Origin: Xylophilus sp. Leaf220
GTDB taxonomy: Bacteria > Pseudomonadota > Gammaproteobacteria > Burkholderiales > Burkholderiaceae_C
DNA length: 64,000 bases
Assembly: GCF_001421705.1 (NCBI RefSeq)
Contig: NZ_LMKO01000005.1
Coordinates: 4,214 to 68,213 of the forward strand
Direction: 5' to 3'
Shown: in pieces, positions 10,072 to 19,154 of the stretch
How positions within the stretch are numbered: the stretch's first letter is position 1
How the letters are laid out: each line of letters opens with the position of its first letter
Notes under the pieces: model-generated
The model's database searches: none
Told to the model about the DNA's origin: nothing
What the model saw: the letters and a program-made list of their open reading frames with translations, nothing else
Program-made: the position numbers and the translations under genes

Positions 10072-11532
10072 CTAGACGACGGTGGAGCCGAAGCGGACGG
10101 TGAAGCGCGTGCCCGGCGGCCGGCGCCCTGGCAGTGCGTCCTCCAGTGCCACCTGGGCGCTGTGCAGCCGGGCGATCTCCCGCACGATCGGCAGGCCCAG
10201 GCCGGAGCCGTCGGCGCCGGTGCCGAGGGCGCGGTAGAAGGGCTGGAACACCAGTTCGCGCTCGGCCTCGGGAATGCCCGGGCCCGAATCCTCCACCTGC
10301 AGCAAGGCGACGCCGCCGAAGGCATCGGCCAGCACCCGCGCGGTGATGACGCCCGGTCGCTCGGCGGTCGAGGGCGTATAGGCCAGGGCGTTGTCGACCA
10401 GGTTGCGGATCATCTCCTTCAACAGCGTCGGATGGCCCTGCAGCGCCACGCCCGGCGCGCCGGGGGCCAGGCCGTCGTAGCCCAGGTCGATGCGCTTGTC
10501 CATCGCGCGCGGCACCGCCTCGCGCACCACCTCCATCGTGATGCGGGCCAGGTCGCAGTGCTGCATCGTGGTGAAGGCGGTGCCGCTGCTCTCGGCCCGC
10601 GCCAGGGCCAGCAGCTGGTTGACCGTGTGGGTGGCGCGGATGCTGGCCCGGCCGATCTGCTGCAGCGACAGCTTCAGCTCGGCGGTGCTGGTGCCTTCGC
10701 GCTGGGCCAGGTCGGCCTGCATCCGCAGGCCCGCCAGCGGGGTCTTCAGCTGGTGCGCCGCATCGGCCAGGAAGCGCTTCTGGGTCGCGACCGATTCCTG
10801 CAGCCGCAGCAGCAGGTCGTTGACCGAGGACACCAGCGGCGCCACCTCCATCGGCACGGCGGTCTCGTCCAGCGGGCTCAGGTCGTCGGGCGAGCGGGCG
10901 CGGATCCGCTCCTCCAGCTGCGACAGCGGCTTGATGCCGCGCGCCAGCGCCAGCCACACCAGCAGCACCGCCAGCGGCAGGATCACGAACTGCGGCAGCA
11001 TCACGCCCTTGATGATCTCGGTCGCCAGCACCGAGCGCTTGCTGCGCGTCTCCGCCACCTGCACCAGCACCTGGATCTGCGGCTGGTCGATGTCGGCCGG
11101 CGCGAAGCGCACCCAGGTGGCGGCCACCCGCACGTCCAGGCCGCGCACCTCGTCGTCGCGCAGCCGCACCGCGCCGGTCGGCGGGCGGGGTTCGTCGGCG
11201 GGCTGGATCGGTACCGGCAGGTCGCGGTCGCCGGCGAACACCTCGCCGCGCAGGCCGCGCACCTGGTAGTACACCGTGTCGGCATCGTCGGCGCGCAGCA
11301 GTTCGCTGGCCGGTTGCGGCAGGTTGAAGGCGAGCCTCCCGTTCTGCAGCGTGACGAACTGCGCCAGCGCCTGTACGTTGTACTCCAGCGCCCGGTCGAA
11401 CGGCTTGTTGGCGATGCCCTGCGCCACCAGCCAGGTCAGGGCCAGGCTGATCGGCCACAGCAGCAGCAGCGGCGTGAGCATCCAGTCGAGGATCTCCCCG
11501 AACAGCGAACGCTGCTGCCTCTGAAAAATCAC
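10072..11532 (-). CDS. Sensor histidine kinase (TctE/QseC-like)
   Basis: This 486-residue kinase starts at GTG 11532, one base after the regulator stop. Two membrane helices (about 20-40 and 177-197) flank a periplasmic TctE/2CSK-type domain. The phospho-acceptor is His260 in FLADAAHQLKTPL. The N box NLVDNALAYTP and the G box VEDSGPGIPEAE, then GSGLGLPIVREIARLH, complete the ATPase domain. The nearest relatives control tricarboxylate uptake or quorum signals. The orphan binding protein encoded upstream may supply or modulate the signal (inference). Confidence 0.9.
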   Translation of the reverse strand: MIFQRQQRSLFGEILDWMLTPLLLLWPISLALTWLVAQGIANKPFDRALEYNVQALAQFVTLQNGRLAFNLPQPASELLRADDADTVYYQVRGLRGEVFAGDRDLPVPIQPADEPRPPTGAVRLRDDEVRGLDVRVAATWVRFAPADIDQPQIQVLVQVAETRSKRSVLATEIIKGVMLPQFVILPLAVLLVWLALARGIKPLSQLEERIRARSPDDLSPLDETAVPMEVAPLVSSVNDLLLRLQESVATQKRFLADAAHQLKTPLAGLRMQADLAQREGTSTAELKLSLQQIGRASIRATHTVNQLLALARAESSGTAFTTMQHCDLARITMEVVREAVPRAMDKRIDLGYDGLAPGAPGVALQGHPTLLKEMIRNLVDNALAYTPSTAERPGVITARVLADAFGGVALLQVEDSGPGIPEAERELVFQPFYRALGTGADGSGLGLPIVREIARLHSAQVALEDALPGRRPPGTRFTVRFGSTVV

Positions 11533-11533
11533 G

Positions 11534-12202
11534 CTAGATTTTTTCCAGGCAGTAGCCCAGGCCGCGCACGGTGGCGATCCGGATCGGGCCGCGCTCGATC
11601 TTCTTGCGCAGGCGGTGGATGTAGACCTCGATCGCGTTGGTGCTCACCTCTTCGCCCCATTCGCAGAGCCGGTCGACCAGCTGGTCCTTGCTGACCAGGC
11701 GGCCGGCGCGCTGCAGCAGCACCTCCAAGAGGCCCAGCTCGCGGGCCGACAGCTCGACCATGCGGCCGTCGATCGTCGCCACCCGGCCGGCCTGGTCGTA
11801 CTGCAGCGGGCCGTGCTTGATGGTGCTGCTGGTGCCGCCCATGCCGCGGCGCACCAGGGCGCGGACCCGGGCCTCCAGTTCCTGCAGGCTGAAGGGCTTG
11901 GCCATGTAGTCGTCGGCACCGAAGTCCAGGCCCTTGACCCGCTCCTCGATGCTGTCGGCCGCGGTCAGGATCAGCACCGGCAGGGTCGATCCGCGGCTGC
12001 GCAGGCGCTTCAGGACCTCCAGGCCGTGGACCTTGGGCAGGCCCAGGTCGAGGATCAGCAGATCGAACTCGTCGGTCGCCATCAGGGCGCTGTCGGCCTC
12101 GCTGCCGCTGGCCACATGGTCCACGGCGGCGCCCGAGCTGCGCAGGGTTCGCAGCAGCCCGTCCGCCAGGACCTGGTCGTCTTCTGCAATCAGGATGCGC
12201 AT
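11534..12202 (-). CDS. OmpR-family response regulator
   Basis: At 222 residues it has the usual two domains. The receiver domain has acidic pocket residues Asp8 and Asp9, phospho-acceptor Asp52 (ILDLGLP) and Lys102 in DYMAKPFSL. The C-terminal winged helix ends NAIEVYIHRLRKKIERGPIRIATVRGLGYCL, typical of OmpR/PhoB DNA-binding domains. It is translationally linked to the kinase downstream (one-base gap). Likely targets are its own operon or an uptake system, but no clear operator was found. Confidence 0.92.
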   Translation of the reverse strand: MRILIAEDDQVLADGLLRTLRSSGAAVDHVASGSEADSALMATDEFDLLILDLGLPKVHGLEVLKRLRSRGSTLPVLILTAADSIEERVKGLDFGADDYMAKPFSLQELEARVRALVRRGMGGTSSTIKHGPLQYDQAGRVATIDGRMVELSARELGLLEVLLQRAGRLVSKDQLVDRLCEWGEEVSTNAIEVYIHRLRKKIERGPIRIATVRGLGYCLEKI

Positions 12203-12269
12203 CGTGTGGGTTTCCTCGCCCCGCGTGCGGGGGCTGTGCGATTCTAGGAGCGCACGGGAACCGCCGCGC

Positions 12270-13130
12270 TCAGGGTTTAGACGCGGCCGCCGTCGGCGGC
12301 ACCGCCCCGACGTTGGGGTCGACCCGCGCCAGCAGGCGCTGCACCGTGCCGTCGGCGCGCAGGGATTCGAAGGCGGCGCGGGTGCGCACCACCAGCTCCT
12401 CGGGCGTACCGCGGCTGTAGGCGAGGTAGGCGCCCAGGGTCAGCGCGTCGAGCGTCGCCACCCGCGTCAGGCCGGGGCAGGCGGGCTTGAACTGGCGGCA
12501 GATGTCGGCGGCGTCGACGTCGGTCATCGGCAGCAGGTCGACCTGCCGGCGCAGCAGGCGCTGGAAGTTGTCCTCGCGGCGCGCCGCCACGGTCAGCATG
12601 GTGAAGCCCTGCTGCGCCAGGTAGCGGTGGCGCACGTCGTCGCGGATCACCCCGATCGGGTAGCGGCGCGCATCGTCGAGCTTGGAGACCGCCACCTCGG
12701 GCCGGTCGCTCAGGCGGTAGAGGTGGTACTTCAGCGGCAGGATCTCGGCGGTCCAGAGGAACAGGGGCTCGCGCTCGGGCGTGCGCACCAGCAGATAGAT
12801 CAGCACGTTGGGCGCGTTCAGCGCCATGTCGTACGCGCGGGCCCAGGGGTAGACGCCCAGCTGCGCCGGGATGCCGGCCCGCTCCAGCGCCATCCGCACC
12901 AGGTCGGTGGCGGGGCCCGGCGTCACGCCGTCGGACGCGTACGAGTAGGGCGTGACTTCCGAGACCACGGTGATCGGCACGGCCTGCGCGAAGGCGAGCG
13001 GCACGGCGGACGGCAGGCCCAGCGCCAGTGCAGCCGCCCAGCGGCGCAGACGCTGCGCCGCGCGGTGCGGCCGGGGCCTCGACGGCGGGCGCGGCGGCGA
13101 CGGGAGCAGCGAGGGGGAACGTGGGTGCAT
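12270..13130 (-). CDS. Periplasmic solute-binding protein family 3, orphan
   Basis: This 286-residue protein has a long basic N-terminus, then a hydrophobic signal segment ending LAFAQA near residue 50. The mature part (VPITVVSEVTPYSYASDG, then DLVRMALERAGI) is the two-lobed SBP_bac_3 fold. No permease or ATPase lies next to it. It is between a diguanylate cyclase gene (33 bases upstream) and a two-component regulator gene (67 bases downstream), all on one strand. That favours a sensory role over transport. Ligand unknown. Confidence 0.75.
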   Translation of the reverse strand: MHPRSPSLLPSPPRPPSRPRPHRAAQRLRRWAAALALGLPSAVPLAFAQAVPITVVSEVTPYSYASDGVTPGPATDLVRMALERAGIPAQLGVYPWARAYDMALNAPNVLIYLLVRTPEREPLFLWTAEILPLKYHLYRLSDRPEVAVSKLDDARRYPIGVIRDDVRHRYLAQQGFTMLTVAARREDNFQRLLRRQVDLLPMTDVDAADICRQFKPACPGLTRVATLDALTLGAYLAYSRGTPEELVVRTRAAFESLRADGTVQRLLARVDPNVGAVPPTAAASKP

Positions 13131-13163
13131 GTTGCGCTCCGGTGGGGGCTGCCGCTGGGGGTG

Positions 13164-14570
13164 TCAGAGGGCCGCGACGACGCGGTTGCGGCCCTGTTCC
13201 TTGGCCTGGTACATCGCCCGGTCGGCATGGCGGAACAGCATGTCGACGTCGGGCATCGCCGGCTCCTGCTGCGCCACGCCGATGCTCAGGGTGACGTAGG
13301 GCGCCGCGCCCGGGCCGGCACCCGCGTGCGTGATCGCCAGGGCGTGCACCGTGTCGCGCAGCAGCTCGGCCAGCCGGGTGGCCTGCGCCAGGGTGGTGTC
13401 GGGCAGCAGCAGGGCGAACTCCTCGCCGCCGACGCGCGCGGCCAGGTCGGTCGCACGGGCCGCCACCCGCTGCAGCGCGCCGGCCACGGCGCGCAGGCAG
13501 GCGTCGCCGTTGGCATGGCCGTAGGTGTCGTTGAATCGCTTGAAATGGTCGACGTCTGCCAGCAGCAGGCAGAGCGGCTGGCCGGTGCGGTCGCCGCGCG
13601 CGAACTCGCGGGCGGAGGCCTCGTCGAAGTGCCGCCGGTTGGCGAGTCCGGTGAGCGCGTCGGTGCGCGACAGCGTCTCCAGCGTGCGGTTGGCCGTCTC
13701 CAGCTCCAGCGTGCGGGCCTGCACCAGTTCGGCCAGCCGGTCGCGGTGGTGGGCCAGCTCGGTTTCGTAGCGGTGCTGGCGCTGCAGGAAGTCCGACAGG
13801 TTGGTCTGCAGGTGGTTCACCCCGTCCACCAGCTGGGTCAGCTCGTCGCGGCGCGAGGGCGGGCGCCGCAGCACCAGCGGCCGGCCCAGCGTCTCGGGCG
13901 AGAGCCGCTTCAGGTGCGCCGCGATGCGCCGCACATGCCGGGTGACCAGCCGGTTGAACACCAGCATCACCAGCCCTGCCACCAGCAGCGACTGGGTGAG
14001 CTGCGTCACCACGATGCCCATCAGCTCGACCCGCAGCCGCGACCACAGTGCCCGCTCCTCGCCGTACAGCGTGAGGGTGCCGACGGTTTCCTTGCGGCCG
14101 ACGAAAGGCTCGTGCACCAGCGCCACGGTGCGGGTGGGCGCCAGCGCCGAGAGCCGCCAGCCGGGCCGCACCGCGCCGAAGGTCTCGGGCTGGCGGCCGC
14201 GGGCGTCGGCCGCCACCGTCAGCTCGACCATGCCGACCGCCTTGGCGCCCAGCAGGCCCGAGATCTGGCTGAGCACCGACTCGCGGTCGAGCTCCCAGAC
14301 CGAGCGAGCCAGCCCGGGCTGGAAGACCTCCTCCAGCATCTTCAGGTCGCTGGCCATCCAGGCGACGCCGTTGTTCCAGGCGGCCCAGGTGCGCACCGCG
14401 CCCGCCAAGGCGGTGAAGACGATGCAGAAGCCGAGGGTGACCAGCGTCAGCCGCCCCGCCACCGACCGCAGCGCCTGGCCGATCCGCTGCCGCCGGGTGA
14501 GGCACGCGGCCTCCGGCGCCGCGGTCGCAGGCGTGCCGAGCGGCACGGGATCGGGGGGCACGGCACTCAT
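13164..14570 (-). CDS. Membrane diguanylate cyclase (GGDEF) with HAMP-like linker
   Basis: 468 residues. A first membrane helix (about 40-60) precedes a periplasmic region to about 185. A second helix (about 187-207) leads to a HAMP-like segment and coiled coil. The GGDEF domain starts SRTDALTGLANRRHFD near 301, with active site GGEEF at 381-385 and an intact inhibitory RxxD site (RATD, 372-375). It should make cyclic di-GMP from GTP and be product-inhibited. No EAL domain. It is first in a block with the binding protein and the two-component pair. Confidence 0.92.
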   Translation of the reverse strand: MSAVPPDPVPLGTPATAAPEAACLTRRQRIGQALRSVAGRLTLVTLGFCIVFTALAGAVRTWAAWNNGVAWMASDLKMLEEVFQPGLARSVWELDRESVLSQISGLLGAKAVGMVELTVAADARGRQPETFGAVRPGWRLSALAPTRTVALVHEPFVGRKETVGTLTLYGEERALWSRLRVELMGIVVTQLTQSLLVAGLVMLVFNRLVTRHVRRIAAHLKRLSPETLGRPLVLRRPPSRRDELTQLVDGVNHLQTNLSDFLQRQHRYETELAHHRDRLAELVQARTLELETANRTLETLSRTDALTGLANRRHFDEASAREFARGDRTGQPLCLLLADVDHFKRFNDTYGHANGDACLRAVAGALQRVAARATDLAARVGGEEFALLLPDTTLAQATRLAELLRDTVHALAITHAGAGPGAAPYVTLSIGVAQQEPAMPDVDMLFRHADRAMYQAKEQGRNRVVAAL

Positions 14571-14643
14571 CGACGCATCGGGGGCGGGTCAACAACCATA
14601 CGCGAGAGTACCGGAGGCCGGCGCGGATGGATAGCCGCCCGGA

Positions 14644-15156
14644 TCACGCCGCGTACGCCTCCAGCCCCAGCCGCACCACGGTGGCCACCGCGTCGCCCAC
14701 CGCGGCGTGGAACTCGGCCTCGGCCTGCGCCACCGCGCGCTGGAAGCCGGCCAGCCAGTCGCGCCCCGCCGGGGTGAAGCGCACCAGCCGGGCGCGGGCG
14801 TCGCGCGGGTCGGGCGCCCGCAGCACCAGGCCCCAGGCCTCGCACTGGTCCACCAGGTCACCCATCGCCTGCTTGCTCATGCCGGCCGCGGCGGCCAGGT
14901 CGGTCAGGCGGGCGCCGGGCAGCGGCAGGTGGCGGGTGATGTGGATGTGCGCCGCCGTCACCTGCGACCGCGCCGCCAGGTTCGAGAGCGCCAGCGGCAC
15001 CTGGGCGTCGTGGGCCATCAGCACCAGCACCCGCTCGTCGAAGCGGCGCATCGCATGGCCCAGCAGGCGGCCCAGATGGGCCTCGCGCCAGCGGTCGTCG
15101 TCGGGATCGGGCGGGGAAGCATCGGGTCGTTCGGCCATCGCTGAATGGTAAGCCAA
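14644..15156 (-). CDS. MarR-family transcriptional regulator
   Basis: 170 residues if the ATG at 15156 is used, or 164 from the ATG at 15138 (MAERPDAS). The winged helix-turn-helix shows in PLPGARLTDLAAAAGMSKQAMGDLV and its wing in VLRAPDPRDARARLVRFTPAG, the MarR signature DPRD.R...V.LT..G. MarR proteins bind as dimers and release DNA on binding phenolic or oxidant ligands. The promoter region is shared with recA, but co-regulation is unlikely; the target is unknown. Confidence 0.85.
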   Translation of the reverse strand: MAYHSAMAERPDASPPDPDDDRWREAHLGRLLGHAMRRFDERVLVLMAHDAQVPLALSNLAARSQVTAAHIHITRHLPLPGARLTDLAAAAGMSKQAMGDLVDQCEAWGLVLRAPDPRDARARLVRFTPAGRDWLAGFQRAVAQAEAEFHAAVGDAVATVVRLGLEAYAA

Positions 15157-15203
15157 ACTGACTAAAAACGGGGTGTACGCGCTGGCACACCCTCCTTAGA
15201 ATA

Positions 15204-15219
15204 CTGTTCAAGCATCCAG
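15204..15219 (+). promoter_or_regulatory. Putative LexA (SOS) box upstream of recA
   Basis: CTGTTCAAGCATCCAG reads CTG-N10-CAG, the LexA spacing, in context TACTG...CAGCC. It lies 60 bases before the recA start and directly downstream of TAGAAT (15196-15201), a possible -10 hexamer, so LexA bound here would block transcription. The right half-site lacks the usual A before CAG. Confidence 0.55.
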
Positions 15220-15279
15220 CCTGTGCTTACTCTCAGTCGCTGGAATCCGTTTCAAGTCATTGAACCACTGGAGTTTTTC

Positions 15280-16350
<1,071 letters not shown>

Positions 16351-16375
16351 CCTGCCGGGTTTTCGAAGAAAAAGG

Positions 16376-16391
16376 GGCGCCGGCCGGCGCC
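16376..16391. repeat. GC-rich perfect palindrome between recA and recX
   Basis: GGCGCCGGCCGGCGCC is a perfect 16-base palindrome. On the minus strand it is followed by CCTTTTTC, which looks like a terminator facing into recA. No minus-strand gene needs one, so it may simply protect the recA mRNA 3' end. Confidence 0.5.
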
Positions 16392-16398
16392 TCCTGCC

Positions 16399-16431
16399 GG
16401 CCACCTGCTATTGAATCAATAGCAGGTGGCC
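16399..16431. repeat. Perfect 16-bp-arm palindrome, member of the GCTAT-N7-ATAGC family
   Basis: Left arm 16399-16414 (GGCCACCTGCTATTGA) and right arm 16416-16431 are exact reverse complements around one base. The core GCTATTGA-A-TCAATAGC matches the other family members in this window (18976, 29817, 43763, 44171, 56685). Here the symmetry extends through eight more base pairs. As RNA it would form a strong hairpin between recA and recX and could reduce recX expression. Confidence 0.75.
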
Positions 16432-16473
16432 GTCGTGCGTGCGGGGCGGTCGCACCGGCCCATCGGGCGGCGC

Positions 16474-16962
16474 ATGGCCTTCGGTAAGCCCTCGCTCAAG
16501 GGCCGTGCCCTGCGGCTGCTGGCCGGCCGGGAGTATTCGCGGTCCGAGCTGGAGCGCCGGTTGCGCCAGCACGAGGAGCAGCCCGGCGAGCTGGCGGCCG
16601 CGCTCGACGAGCTGACCGCCAAGGGCTTCATCAGCGAGGCGCGGGTGGTGCATTCGGTGGTGCAGCGCCGCGCCACCCGGCTCGGCGCGGCCCGCATCCG
16701 CCAGGAACTGCAGGCCAAGGGCATCGCGCCCGAGGCGGTGGCCGACGCCGTGCAGGCCCTGCAGGGCAGCGAACTGGCCCGCGCCCACGACGTCTGGCGC
16801 CGCAAGTTCGACGCGCCGCCCCAGGACGCGCAGCAGCGCGGCAAGCAGATGCGCTTCCTGATGGCCCGCGGCTTCGGCGGCGAGACGGTACGCAAGGTGC
16901 TGGCGGGCAAGGGTGGCGAGGACGACGAGGGCGGCCGGTACGCCGACGACACCGGCGATTGA
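16474..16962 (+). CDS. recX: Regulatory protein RecX
   Basis: Starting at ATG 16474 gives 162 residues. An earlier GTG at 16426 is possible but lies inside the palindrome arm. The protein has the RecX helical repeats: LKGRALRLLAGREYSRSELERRL, then GFISEARVVHSVVQRRATRLGAARIRQEL, then GKQMRFLMARGFGGETVRKVL. RecX caps and destabilises RecA filaments and restrains recombination and SOS. It lies about 120 bases after recA on the same strand; the palindromes between them suggest partial read-through, keeping RecX low. Confidence 0.9.
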   Translation: MAFGKPSLKGRALRLLAGREYSRSELERRLRQHEEQPGELAAALDELTAKGFISEARVVHSVVQRRATRLGAARIRQELQAKGIAPEAVADAVQALQGSELARAHDVWRRKFDAPPQDAQQRGKQMRFLMARGFGGETVRKVLAGKGGEDDEGGRYADDTGD

Positions 16963-17004
16963 CACGCCTGGCCGCCGACCGCCGGCTCCGTGCGGCGACG
17001 GACC

Positions 17005-17988
17005 TCAGGTTTCGGCGGGCTGCCCGCGCGTCTTCCACAGCGACACCACCACGCCGCCCGCGATCAGGCCGAAGGTCACGCCGAGCGAGATGACCGCCGG
17101 AATCTTGCCGATGATGCCCACCAGGAAGATCTTGCTGCCGATGAACACCAGCACCAGCGCCAGCGCGTACTTCAGGTACTTGAAGCGGTGGATCATGGCA
17201 GCCAGCGCGAAATAGAGCGCGCGCAGGCCGAGGATGGCGAAGATGTTGCTGGTGTAGACGATGAACGGATCGGTGGTGATGGCGAAGATGGCCGGCACCG
17301 AATCGACCGCGAATACCAGGTCGACGAACTCGATCAGCACCAGGGCCAGCAGCAGCGGGGTCGCAAAGCGCTCGACCTTGCCGGTGGCGGGGTCGGTCTC
17401 GCGCACCCAGAAGCGGTTGCCGCGCAGCCCGTCGGTCAGGCGCATGTGCCGCTTCAGGAACTTCAGCATCGGATTGTTCGCGATGTCGGGCATGTGGTCG
17501 GCGATGATCCACATCTTGATGCCGGTGAAGACCAGGAAGGCGCCGAACAGGTACAGCACCCAGCCGAAGCGGCTGACCAGGGTGGCGCCCAGGCCGATCA
17601 TCAGCGCCCGCAGCACGATCACCCCCAGGATGCCCCAGAACAGCACCCGGTGCTGGTACTGCCGCGGAATCGCGAAGAAACCGAAGATCAGCGCGATGAC
17701 GAAGACGTTGTCCATCGACAGCGACTTCTCGATCATGAAGCCGGTGTAGTAGTCCATGCCGCTCTGCGCGCCCAGGTACCACCAGACCCACGCGCCGAAC
17801 AGCAGCGACACCGTGATGTAGCCCGCCGACAGCAGCAGGCTTTCCTTGACCTCGATCTCGTGGTCGTCCTTGTGCAGCACGCCCAGGTCGAACGCCAGCA
17901 AGGAGACGACGACGACGACGAAGACTAGCCAGACCCAGGCCGGTTTGCCCAGAAAGTCGGCCAGCAGGAAAGCGGGGAGGAAGTCCAT
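17005..17988 (-). CDS. TerC/Alx family membrane protein
   Basis: The 327-residue protein has about nine membrane segments. It carries the TerC signatures SLSMDNVFVIALIFGFFAIP, with Asp in the first acidic motif, and DLVFAVDSVPAIFAITTDPF. The Alx type (with the HKDDHEIEVKESLL loop) is linked to manganese export and alkaline response; tellurite resistance is the older name. Which ion is moved here is not shown. It lies 209 bases downstream of marC on the same strand. The leader was examined for a manganese riboswitch but none was convincing. Confidence 0.88.
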   Translation of the reverse strand: MDFLPAFLLADFLGKPAWVWLVFVVVVVSLLAFDLGVLHKDDHEIEVKESLLLSAGYITVSLLFGAWVWWYLGAQSGMDYYTGFMIEKSLSMDNVFVIALIFGFFAIPRQYQHRVLFWGILGVIVLRALMIGLGATLVSRFGWVLYLFGAFLVFTGIKMWIIADHMPDIANNPMLKFLKRHMRLTDGLRGNRFWVRETDPATGKVERFATPLLLALVLIEFVDLVFAVDSVPAIFAITTDPFIVYTSNIFAILGLRALYFALAAMIHRFKYLKYALALVLVFIGSKIFLVGIIGKIPAVISLGVTFGLIAGGVVVSLWKTRGQPAET

Positions 17989-18197
17989 GGTTCAGTTTCG
18001 AGGATCGCGACGAAGGGAGGCAACGGCCGCACCGGCCGGCCGGCGCCCAGACCTCTGCGGCGGCGCGGCGCCACGCCTGCGGGCGGGTGGCGTGCCGGGG
18101 GCGGACGGCGATGCGTCGGCCGGATGGTAGCCGCCGCCGGTGCAAAAACCGCGCCTGTTCATCCGCTGTTCATGCGGGCGCCCTCCGGCGCCAGCGG

Positions 18198-18920
18198 CTA
18201 CAGCACGCCCGAGGCCGCGCCCGGCACCATGCCGCGCTGCACCGCTTCGGCCAGCAGCGCGCCGGCACCGCTCCAGAAGATCTGGATGCCCAGGCACAGC
18301 AGGATGAAGGCCGAGAGCCGCAGGAAGACGATGGTGCCGGTCTCGCCCAGCGGCCGCAGCAGGGCCTGCGCGTAGCGGTAGCAAAGGAAGGTGACCAGCG
18401 CCACCACCAGCAGGCCGACCGCCGCGCCGGCGCTGCGGGCCGCGGTGGCGGTGAGCGACGGGTCGACCAGGCTTACGCCCACGGTGATCGTCGCGGCCAG
18501 CGAGCCCGGGCCGCAGGTGAGCGGAAACGACAGCGGGTAGAACGCGGTGCGGTTCACCATCTCCGGCGTGTAGGCTTCGGCCAGCCGCTCGGCCGGCGGC
18601 GAGCCGGCCTGGTTGGTGTTGATCAGCCGCCAGGCGATGGCCGACACCAGCAGCCCGCCGCCCACCCGCACGATGTCGAGCGAGATACCGAAGAAGTCGA
18701 GCACGAACGACCCGACCACCGTGCCCGCCGCCATCAGCAGGAACACGTTGCGCGCCACCCGCTGCGCCAGCAGCCTGCGCGTGGCGTCCGACGCCCCCTC
18801 GGTCAGCGACAGGAAGAGCGGCGCGGTGCTCGGCGGATTGACGATCGGCAGCAGCGTCGCCACCACGAGCAGGAAGCTCTTGCCGAAGGCCAGCAGCAGA
18901 TCGGGCAGGGGCAGGTTCAT
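18198..18920 (-). CDS. MarC family (UPF0056) inner-membrane protein
   Basis: At 240 residues with six hydrophobic segments, it has family features LLPIVNPPSTAPLFLSLTEG near the N-terminus and AFYPLSFPLTCGPGSLAATI in the middle. MarC proteins are integral membrane proteins of unknown function; the old link to multiple antibiotic resistance was withdrawn in E. coli. The next gene upstream on this strand is the MHS transporter, separated by a structured repeat and a short palindrome, so co-transcription is uncertain. Confidence 0.88.
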   Translation of the reverse strand: MNLPLPDLLLAFGKSFLLVVATLLPIVNPPSTAPLFLSLTEGASDATRRLLAQRVARNVFLLMAAGTVVGSFVLDFFGISLDIVRVGGGLLVSAIAWRLINTNQAGSPPAERLAEAYTPEMVNRTAFYPLSFPLTCGPGSLAATITVGVSLVDPSLTATAARSAGAAVGLLVVALVTFLCYRYAQALLRPLGETGTIVFLRLSAFILLCLGIQIFWSGAGALLAEAVQRGMVPGAASGVL

Positions 18921-18975
18921 GGCAGCGCAGGAATCGGAACGAAAAAGCCTTCCAGCCGGCGTCCCGTGCCGACCA

Positions 18976-18995
18976 GTAGCTATGAATTATGTAGC
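18976..18995. repeat. GCTAT-type intergenic palindrome (copy 2)
   Basis: GTAGCTATGAATTATGTAGC is an imperfect copy of the GCTAT-N7-ATAGC core, followed by AGGAGGCC. It sits between marC and the structured repeat at 19032-19154. Confidence 0.6.
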
Positions 18996-19031
18996 AGGAG
19001 GCCATCCGGCCCCCGCATTCACGCGCAACGC

Positions 19032-19154
19032 GAAAGGTGTGAAAGAACCGTAGCGAGCGGCTCGAGTGTGCAGCGAGGACCGGAGCCGTACTTGGGTACG
19101 GTGAGGACCGCAGCTGCGCAATCGGGCCGCGCAGTAGGTTCTCTCACACCTTTC
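19032..19154. repeat. Long structured inverted repeat at the 3' end of the MHS transporter gene
   Basis: Terminal arms 19032-19049 and 19137-19154 are complementary at 17 of 18 positions. Inside, GCGGCTCGAGTGTGCAGC and GCTGCGCAATCGGGCCGC pair at 15 of 18. At the apex CCGTAC-N4-GTACGG pairs perfectly. GAGGACCG occurs on both sides of the apical stem as a direct repeat. The transporter stop codon (19153-19155) overlaps the outer arm, so its transcript would end in this roughly 120-nt hairpin. There is no T-run, so it is not a simple terminator. Confidence 0.75.

Noticed and set aside
16371-16391. Intrinsic terminator facing recA on the minus strand
   Set aside because: The hairpin plus T-run reads leftward, but no minus-strand gene lies to its right within recX. 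Kept only as a palindrome.
18141-18182. Terminator after marC
   Set aside because: GCGCC...GGCGC with a long loop precedes GGTTTTTGC on the minus strand, but the stem is only five base pairs, too weak to call.
17989-18197. Possible manganese (yybP-ykoY) riboswitch before the TerC/Alx gene
   Set aside because: Alx genes often carry one, so the 209-base leader was read on the minus strand. The conserved GGGGAGUAG-like segment and its partner were not found, only general GC-rich hairpins.
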